The position numbers were made by a program, and so were the translations under genes. Shown piece by piece: positions 6,488 through 11,443 of a stretch of DNA of 11,443 bases. This DNA is from a bacterium HR20 (GTDB lineage Bacteria; Bacteroidota; Ignavibacteria; Kapaibacteriales; NICIL-2). The DNA lies in assembly GCA_002898675.1 (NCBI GenBank), contig BEHW01000070.1, positions 1-11,443 on the forward strand. Reading direction: 5' to 3'. Within the stretch, counting starts at the first letter, position 1, and each line of letters starts with the position of its first letter. A model generated the notes under the pieces. It did no database searches. It was not told where the DNA came from and was given only the letters and a program-made list of their open reading frames with translations.

Positions 6488-6530
6488 TGCGCAAGCGGCC
6501 ACAGGAATTGCTCCTGTGGCCGCTTGTGCG
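6488..6530. terminator. Very stable hairpin, probable bidirectional transcript-end structure
   Basis: A 15-bp perfect stem (6492-6506 with 6512-6526; core GCGGCCACAGGA and TCCTGTGGCCGC) has a 5-nt loop. It extends outward by four more pairs including two G-U wobbles. It sits 74 nt after one receptor stop codon and 35 nt beyond the other, in the convergent 150-bp gap. There is no T run on either side. Position and strength suggest shared termination or blocking of convergent readthrough; the terminator call is an inference from position. Confidence 0.55.
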
Positions 6531-6564
6531 CGAGCTTGCACACAGCGTTGAGAGCAGCGGGCGA

Positions 6565-9500
6565 TTAGTTGAACGTGTAGCGTAGGCTGAGCTGAATGCG
6601 ATAGACGTCGTTGATCGTTGCCGACTGCTGGAAGGTCCGATCAATGAGTTTATCGCCAATGTTGCGGAGACGGTAGATCGGACGACCTTGGCTATCGGCT
6701 CCGCGGGCAATGAGCGGCTGTGTCGAGACGGGAATTTGCCCAACACCCCAGTCCTTGTTGAGCAAGTTTGTGAAGTTGAGAATATCGAGTCGGAGCTGAA
6801 GTCCCTGGCGGTTACCAAAAAGGTCGCCGGCAATCTCTTGCGTCAGACTCAGATCCGCCCGCCAAACCATGGGGAAAAACAGTGCCCCGCGTTCGGCGTA
6901 TTTGCCTCGATTCTTGCTCAAATATGGATCTTGCTCGATGTATGCTTCCCAGGCATCGGCTTGCTGTTGGGCGGTAAACGTCACGTTCTGCCCGTTGACG
7001 TTGACGCTGTAATCTTGGAAATTCATCTCGCTTTTATCGCGCGGGATGTAGATAAGGTCGTTGCTTGTTCCGCCATCGCCATTGAGGTCCCCGGCATAGA
7101 CATAGCTCGCATTGCCATTTGTCTGACCGTTGAGGAAGACCGAGAGCGTCGTCGCCCCGATACTCAAGTATTCGAAGCGATAGGATGCGGTGGCAAATGC
7201 GCGATGGCCAGGTGAGTTTGCCGAAAAGCCCAGCCCTGGATTATTCGGATCGCCTGCGTGCGGATTGTTGTTCCACGAACCGAAAGCAATCGAGCCAGGA
7301 TCAACGGTGTTTTTCGCCACACCGTAGCTGTAGCCTGCTTTGAAGTACCAATTATCCATCCACGGCCGTTCGAGCGAGAACGCGATGTTCCACGAGTACC
7401 CAACGTTCTGGTTTTTCAGCACGACCGCACTGGTAACCATCGAGTTGATACGATTACCGCTCGTCCACCGCGGACGGTTATCCGGCCCAGTGAAGGCAGC
7501 ATCGGCAGGCTTGAGATTGGCGTTGATGTAGTAGATGCCGTTGACATCGCGCGCGTAGAGGAATTCAGCAGTACCAACAAATCCGAAGAGCAATTGCTGG
7601 TCAACACCGAGCGTGGAACGCCACAGTTGCGGGAATCTGAACCCGGGATCGGTGAGCGCCAGCTCATAGCTGCGCGCGGGCTGGCCGCTGACGTTGGTTG
7701 GCTTGTAGTGGTTCGGATCGGGATGGAACGGCCGCGCAGTCGTGTTGTCGAGCTGCTCAAAGCCAGTCAGGACACCGTTGTTCCCAATTTGATTCGAAAT
7801 CCATACGTATGCCGGACGTGCGGTGAAGATTCCCGTCCCACCACGAACAATCGTGGTGCGATCGCCGGAGACATCCCAGTTGAAACCAAGACGCGGCGAA
7901 AAGAGCGGATTCGGATCGGGCATCTTGTCGGTGCGATACCGCACCGCGTTGCCGTGTTCATCGCGGAAGGTCAGAGTATCAACTTGTGGATTGTGATAGC
8001 CGGTGTTTTCAAAGAACGGCACATCCACGCGCAGTCCTGCCGTCAGCCGCAAGGATGGAAGGATGTTCCACTCATCCTGCGCATAGACGCCGCCATACCA
8101 AACTTTGAGCGGTTGAATCGGTTTGTCCAGTCCTGGGATATTCGACCACCGCACCTGGAATCGTCGGAGCGTCACTGGCGAGGTCGTCCGATTGGGATTT
8201 GCTAGATAATCGAGTGCATCGGTGTAGAAATCTTGGAGCGAGTTATACACGTACACGCTCTGCGAGCCAGGGAAGAAGACATTCTCCGATTGATACCGCT
8301 CTGCACTCAAACCGAAGGTGAGCGTATGCTCTCCGGCGTAGTAGGTGAAGTTGTTCTGTAGCTGGAGTGTCCAGTAGCGCAACTCGTTGTTTGGCGTAAA
8401 CGGTTCAGTACCGAACGAGGTGTATGTTGTGCCATTTTCCAGAATGTCAACGAACGGAAAGAGAGTCCCCGGCTGCTCACGGCTTTCATCGTGGTGGGAG
8501 TACCCGATGATGAGCTGATTGGCCATGTTCTCTCCGAGGATTGCATTCCATTCCCCAACCAACGAGCGGATGTTTTCCAGAATTGCGTAGTTCGAGTTCT
8601 TGAAGTTGAGCGCGTCCAGATTCGAACGCCGGTTGCCGAATCCCAACGAGGAAGAGTTCGACAGCAGCACGTCGGTTCGAGAATCCAGATGCACGTAGCG
8701 GAGCGTTAGCTTGTTGCGTTCATCGAGGTTGTAATCGGAGCGAAGGAGAAACCGCAGCGCAGGCGTTTTGAAGTCGTACCCTTCGTATGGCCCTGTTTCA
8801 TACCCGAAGCGATCTCGGAGAAATGCGCTGAGCGAATCAAGCGACGATGCACGCACGCGCGTGATGTTGCCCCCGACTGGTTCACCACGATTGGCGCGGA
8901 ACGTCGTCCCAGGCTGCGTAAGCGCTTCTGTTTCGAAGTTCGTGAAGAAGAACCACCGATCGCGCATGATCGGTCCGCTCACACGCGCTCCAAGCATCGA
9001 ATACCGGAACGTGCCCGGGTCAATCGTTGCATCCTGTGCTTTTGTACCCACAAAGTCCTGGTTGCGGAAAAAGTAGTAGAGCGAGCCTGTCCACTGGTTG
9101 GTTCCACTGCGCGTTACTGTGTTGACTCCCGCACCGACGAAGTTACCCTGCCGTACATCGTACGGTGCAACGTTGACTTGAATTTGTTCGATTGCGTCCA
9201 GAGAAATTGGTGCTACACCGGTACGGTCACCAGGCTGGCCAGCCAACCCGAAGGAGTTGTTGAAGTAGGCACCGTCAACCGTGATGTTGTTGAGGCGATT
9301 GTCTTGTCCTGCGAAAGTCATGTTCGCGCCCATTTGGGGCGTCAGGCGGGTGATGTCCTCGATTCGCCGAGTAATGGTCGGCAGTGTCGCTGTCGTGCGC
9401 TGGTCAATTGCTGTTTCTGCTCCCGTCCGTGATGCATTCAGGAGCCGGCTCTGTTCTGCCACAACGAGAACCTCCTTTCCCTGAACGTCCTGCGCGACAA

Positions 9501-9810
9501 GAGCAAAATCCTGCCGCAGACTCTGCGACAGTTGCAAATAGATGCCTCCCCGCTCCTGCTTTTGATAGCCGACGATCGAAACGCGGAGCGTGTACGGCCC
9601 ACCGACACGCATGCCAGGAATCGTGTACTCACCATTGCGGCGCGTAGTAGCGCCATAGACGGTGCCCGAAGGCTCATGGCGTGCAACAACTGTTGCGCCA
9701 GCAAGCGGTTCGCCACTCGGTGTAGTCACCTTGCCGTAAATCGTGGCAGTCGTCACACCTTGCCCGTAGGCAATACCAGCAATCAGGAGAACGAGGGCAA
9801 CAACATGCAT
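6565..9810 (-). CDS. Oar-like TonB-dependent receptor with carboxypeptidase-type regulatory domain
   Basis: A 1081-residue outer-membrane protein of the Oar/large TonB-dependent receptor type. After a short hydrophobic leader (MHVVALVLLIAGIAYGQG) comes a carboxypeptidase-regulatory-like beta domain (residues 22-105; GKVTTPSGEPLAGATVVA, then YTIPGMRVGGPYTLRVSIVG). A plug-like region follows (about 135-240; ITRLTPQMG, NRLNNITVDGAYFNNSFG, IEQIQVNVAPYDVRQGNF, GAGVNTVTRSGTNQWTGS). The rest is a long barrel with the family feature DLNGDGGTSNDLIYIP and a last strand ending LSLRYTFN. Such receptors are thought to import large polymers or to act in surface signalling; the ligand here is unknown. ATG 9810 is the first start after an in-frame TGA at 9817-9819. 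The leader is odd in having no Lys or Arg before its hydrophobic core. The gene converges with the other receptor. The 197-bp gap separating it from the plsC-type gene suggests its own promoter. Confidence 0.92.
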   Translation of the reverse strand: MHVVALVLLIAGIAYGQGVTTATIYGKVTTPSGEPLAGATVVARHEPSGTVYGATTRRNGEYTIPGMRVGGPYTLRVSIVGYQKQERGGIYLQLSQSLRQDFALVAQDVQGKEVLVVAEQSRLLNASRTGAETAIDQRTTATLPTITRRIEDITRLTPQMGANMTFAGQDNRLNNITVDGAYFNNSFGLAGQPGDRTGVAPISLDAIEQIQVNVAPYDVRQGNFVGAGVNTVTRSGTNQWTGSLYYFFRNQDFVGTKAQDATIDPGTFRYSMLGARVSGPIMRDRWFFFTNFETEALTQPGTTFRANRGEPVGGNITRVRASSLDSLSAFLRDRFGYETGPYEGYDFKTPALRFLLRSDYNLDERNKLTLRYVHLDSRTDVLLSNSSSLGFGNRRSNLDALNFKNSNYAILENIRSLVGEWNAILGENMANQLIIGYSHHDESREQPGTLFPFVDILENGTTYTSFGTEPFTPNNELRYWTLQLQNNFTYYAGEHTLTFGLSAERYQSENVFFPGSQSVYVYNSLQDFYTDALDYLANPNRTTSPVTLRRFQVRWSNIPGLDKPIQPLKVWYGGVYAQDEWNILPSLRLTAGLRVDVPFFENTGYHNPQVDTLTFRDEHGNAVRYRTDKMPDPNPLFSPRLGFNWDVSGDRTTIVRGGTGIFTARPAYVWISNQIGNNGVLTGFEQLDNTTARPFHPDPNHYKPTNVSGQPARSYELALTDPGFRFPQLWRSTLGVDQQLLFGFVGTAEFLYARDVNGIYYINANLKPADAAFTGPDNRPRWTSGNRINSMVTSAVVLKNQNVGYSWNIAFSLERPWMDNWYFKAGYSYGVAKNTVDPGSIAFGSWNNNPHAGDPNNPGLGFSANSPGHRAFATASYRFEYLSIGATTLSVFLNGQTNGNASYVYAGDLNGDGGTSNDLIYIPRDKSEMNFQDYSVNVNGQNVTFTAQQQADAWEAYIEQDPYLSKNRGKYAERGALFFPMVWRADLSLTQEIAGDLFGNRQGLQLRLDILNFTNLLNKDWGVGQIPVSTQPLIARGADSQGRPIYRLRNIGDKLIDRTFQQSATINDVYRIQLSLRYTFN

Positions 9811-10007
9811 AGGACATCAACGCTAATGTGAAACATACTCATCGAAGCGTGTCTGGGAGCACGCTCCAGGGTGTTGGGAGGAAGAGTGTGATGGTACGTC
9901 GAGGGTGGGAAAGTCTGTAGTTGCAATTTTACGAAATGAGCGTACTGAAGTACCGCAAAAATTCGGCGGGCTTGTATCGGTACGACAACCGCAACGTTAC
10001 GGCAGTG
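9811..10007 (-). promoter_or_regulatory. Leader/promoter region of the Oar-like receptor
   Basis: A non-coding gap of 197 bp between the stop of the plsC-type gene and the start of the receptor, both read on the minus strand. Minus-strand TAAAATTG (9924-9931) is one mismatch from TAnnTTTG; a TTTTTG lies 24 nt further upstream, slightly too far for a normal -33 spacing. TATGTTTC (9829-9836) is a second weak candidate. A near-palindrome CTGGGAGCACGCTCCAG (9853-9869) and an imperfect palindrome CCGCAACGTTACGG (9989-10002) are present. No T-run terminator for the upstream gene is visible. Confidence 0.3.
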
Positions 10008-10745
10008 TTACTCGAGCGCTCTCCCCACGACTTCTGCGATTCGCTCCCGGAGTGCTGCAATCCACGCTTGTTCGTCGGCTCTCGTTTCCAGTGGCGGTGG
10101 AATTATTGGCGGAAGGAATTCGACGCGGACCGTCCCACCGGAAAACCGCAGCGTGCCGCGCGGAAGGATCGCTGCTGTACCCACAATCGCAATCGGAACG
10201 ACCGCACGCTTCGACTCGAACGCAAGCACAAAGGCACCTCGACGGAACTTACCGAGCATCCCATCAACGCTGCGCGTGCCTTCCGGAAACACAAGCAGCG
10301 CTGCAGCATCGCTCTTGAGCGAATCAAGTGCAGCATGGATCGCCTTCCCTGCCGATTGCCACCGTTGCCGTTCAACCGCGATGAACGTCGAAGCGCGCAG
10401 CGCCCACCCCAAAAACGGCACACGTTCGAGTTCGCGTTTGTACAAGATGCGCACCGGCAACGGCGACGCAACCAGGAGAACGGGAATATCAAACAGTGAT
10501 GCGTGATTTGCAACGAAGACGTATCTGCCACCTTCGCGGACAAGCATCTCGCTCCCCTTGACTTGGAGCTCGACACCTGCTGCCCGAAGGACTGCTCGAG
10601 CCCACTGAGGGAAAATTCTGTAGGTCAACGTTGGTGCAGCTCCAAGCATCCGCCGGAGCAGGAAGAGTGTCCCGTACCACACAGTAACGGCAACGATCGC
10701 CATTGCGCGAATGGCATACTCCCACCATCGGTACTGCTCAGTCAT
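10008..10745 (-). CDS. plsC: 1-acyl-sn-glycerol-3-phosphate acyltransferase (PlsC family)
   Basis: Transfers an acyl group to lysophosphatidic acid (or a related acceptor) to make phosphatidic acid, at the inner face of the cytoplasmic membrane. The 245-residue protein has the ordered acyltransferase motifs: NHASLFD (80-86, with His81 and Asp86 of the HX4D catalytic pair), STFIAVER (119-126), VFPEGTRS (152-159, acceptor-phosphate binding) and VVPIAIVG (182-189). A hydrophobic segment at about 11-32 should anchor it in the membrane. The length is typical of PlsC. Its ATG overlaps the TGA of the lipoprotein gene by four bases (ATGA, 10742-10745), indicating translational coupling, and it is the last gene of the cluster. 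Related acyltransferases (ornithine lipid, lyso-lipid) share these motifs, so the exact acceptor is not proven. Confidence 0.88.
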   Translation of the reverse strand: MTEQYRWWEYAIRAMAIVAVTVWYGTLFLLRRMLGAAPTLTYRIFPQWARAVLRAAGVELQVKGSEMLVREGGRYVFVANHASLFDIPVLLVASPLPVRILYKRELERVPFLGWALRASTFIAVERQRWQSAGKAIHAALDSLKSDAAALLVFPEGTRSVDGMLGKFRRGAFVLAFESKRAVVPIAIVGTAAILPRGTLRFSGGTVRVEFLPPIIPPPLETRADEQAWIAALRERIAEVVGRALE

Positions 10746-11353
10746 GGCACGCGGAGAATCTGCATCACGTACACGAACACACTATCGAGCATCCGTTCCT
10801 CTGGCACACGGTCGAGCGAGAGCACCAGCGGAGAAAGCGCCACCTCGTAAATCCCACCCATTGACGTTGGTACAACTGCAACGCGTGTCCGACGGAGCGC
10901 GGTAGTATCACGAACGTTTTCGACAAACTCGTATGTGCCAAGCCGCATGCTATCTCGTGCAACAAGACGGAAATCCGAAAGCAGTCGGATGGTATTCCCC
11001 GTCCGCTGCAAGCGCCGCTCAAAGCACGCACGTGCAAGGCCCCGCACGTCGCCACGCTCGAGTGCAGCAGCGATCGCTTCGGTCGGCTGCAAGCGTTGCA
11101 CGACGACTGCTGCCGTCATCGCCGAATCGAGCACCACTCCAATCGTTCCATCGGCAAGATCGCTCGGCAACGGCAGGAGCGTCCATCCTGGTGGAAGCGG
11201 CAGCGCAAGGTCTCCTTCCGGTGAGCGGAGGAATTCATCTTGCTGCAGTTCGATAAACGCAAGTCTTGCATCCACGCGTTCGACGTGCTCTGGGGGCGGT
11301 GGCATACACGAGCATGCCAATAGAAGCAAGACCAAATGTGCACACCGGCGCAT
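10742..11353 (-). CDS. Predicted lipoprotein of unknown function
   Basis: I do not recognise this 203-residue protein. It begins with a lipoprotein signal: MRRC, a hydrophobic core LVLLLLAC and a lipobox L-L-A-C with the modified cysteine at residue 14, followed by CMPPPPEH. The body is mixed alpha/beta, with a segment resembling small stress or user-lipoprotein domains (LALPLPPGWTLLPLP, then IGVVLDSAMTAAVVVQRL). ATG 11353 is chosen because it starts at the signal peptide and overlaps the upstream stop as TAATG; an in-frame GTG at 11380 would add nine residues. It overlaps plsC by four bases at its end. The context suggests an envelope protein co-produced with a phospholipid acyltransferase. 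No catalytic motif can be named. Confidence 0.75.
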   Translation of the reverse strand: MRRCAHLVLLLLACSCMPPPPEHVERVDARLAFIELQQDEFLRSPEGDLALPLPPGWTLLPLPSDLADGTIGVVLDSAMTAAVVVQRLQPTEAIAAALERGDVRGLARACFERRLQRTGNTIRLLSDFRLVARDSMRLGTYEFVENVRDTTALRRTRVAVVPTSMGGIYEVALSPLVLSLDRVPEERMLDSVFVYVMQILRVP

Positions 11354-11443
11354 TATTGGTTTTCGGTGAAATTGCGCCACATCATGGATTCCACCGGGAG
11401 CGGCGAACGCTTCTGATACTTGGCGCTCGATTTTCTATCGTAG
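11353..11443 (-). CDS. C-terminal end of an upstream gene (partial, unidentified)
   Basis: The minus-strand frame that stops with TAA at 11355-11353 is open to the right edge, giving 29 full codons (ending MMWRNFTENQ). The stop shares its last base with the ATG of the lipoprotein gene (TAATG), an arrangement typical of coupled genes. The visible residues are basic and polar and match nothing I recognise. A real gene is supported by the overlap architecture, not by homology. Confidence 0.5.
   Translation of the reverse strand, partial: YDRKSSAKYQKRSPLPVESMMWRNFTENQ

Noticed and set aside
7258..8205. A 315-codon plus-strand frame inside the Oar-like receptor
   Set aside because: Antisense shadow; Arg/Val-rich with no recognisable domain, and the receptor frame is continuous over it.
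9924..9960. Hairpin near 9939-9956 as terminator of the plsC-type gene
   Set aside because: The stem is short with a bulge, and the T-rich stretch lies on the wrong side for minus-strand termination.
1..11443. CRISPR arrays, tRNA/rRNA genes, insertion sequences or phage genes
   Set aside because: No direct-repeat array, cloverleaf-like sequence, transposase or phage protein was seen on either strand.

Overview
The window (about 55% GC by eye) looks like a chromosomal segment from a flagellated member of the Bacteroidota-Chlorobiota-Ignavibacteria (FCB) lineage. Four things point there: a short AMP nucleosidase of the Bacteroidota type, a DksA/TraR protein with the HMAEQGSEAYEREK-type segment typical of that group, an Oar-like TonB-dependent receptor, and perfect TAnnTTTG promoter elements (the Bacteroidota -7 box) in front of three genes. 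Flagellar genes are uncommon in classical Bacteroidota, so a deeper FCB branch (Ignavibacteria- or Kapabacteria-like) is my guess. The lineage is inferred, not proven.

Layout. Positions 1-2081 (+) hold the end of a flagellar hook operon: the tail of an unknown gene, a small flagellar-operon protein of the TIGR02530 family, and hook protein FlgE. A hairpin-rich 3' region follows, ending in a strong intrinsic terminator whose T run touches the stop codon of the convergent next gene. Positions 2080-3255 (-) encode a DksA/TraR-family regulator carrying an unusual 251-residue Lys/Ala/Ser/Thr-rich, histone-H1-like tail. It is divergent from amn (AMP nucleosidase, 3444-4217 +). Next is a FepA/BtuB-size TonB-dependent receptor (4288-6414 +). 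It converges on a large Oar-like TonB-dependent receptor (6565-9810 -), with two long hairpins between them. The right end (10008-11443 -) is a tightly coupled gene cluster: the end of an unknown gene, a lipoprotein of unknown function and a PlsC-type acyltransferase, joined by TAATG and ATGA stop/start overlaps.

How the genes work together: the left block builds the flagellar hook. The middle pair combines a stringent-response-type regulator with a purine-nucleotide catabolic enzyme. The two receptors serve the outer membrane, with unknown ligands. The right block links phospholipid acylation to a predicted lipoprotein. I see no CRISPR array, tRNA, rRNA, insertion sequence or phage. No clearly new multi-gene system is evident; the most unusual object is the H1-tailed DksA-like protein with a half-lost zinc finger.
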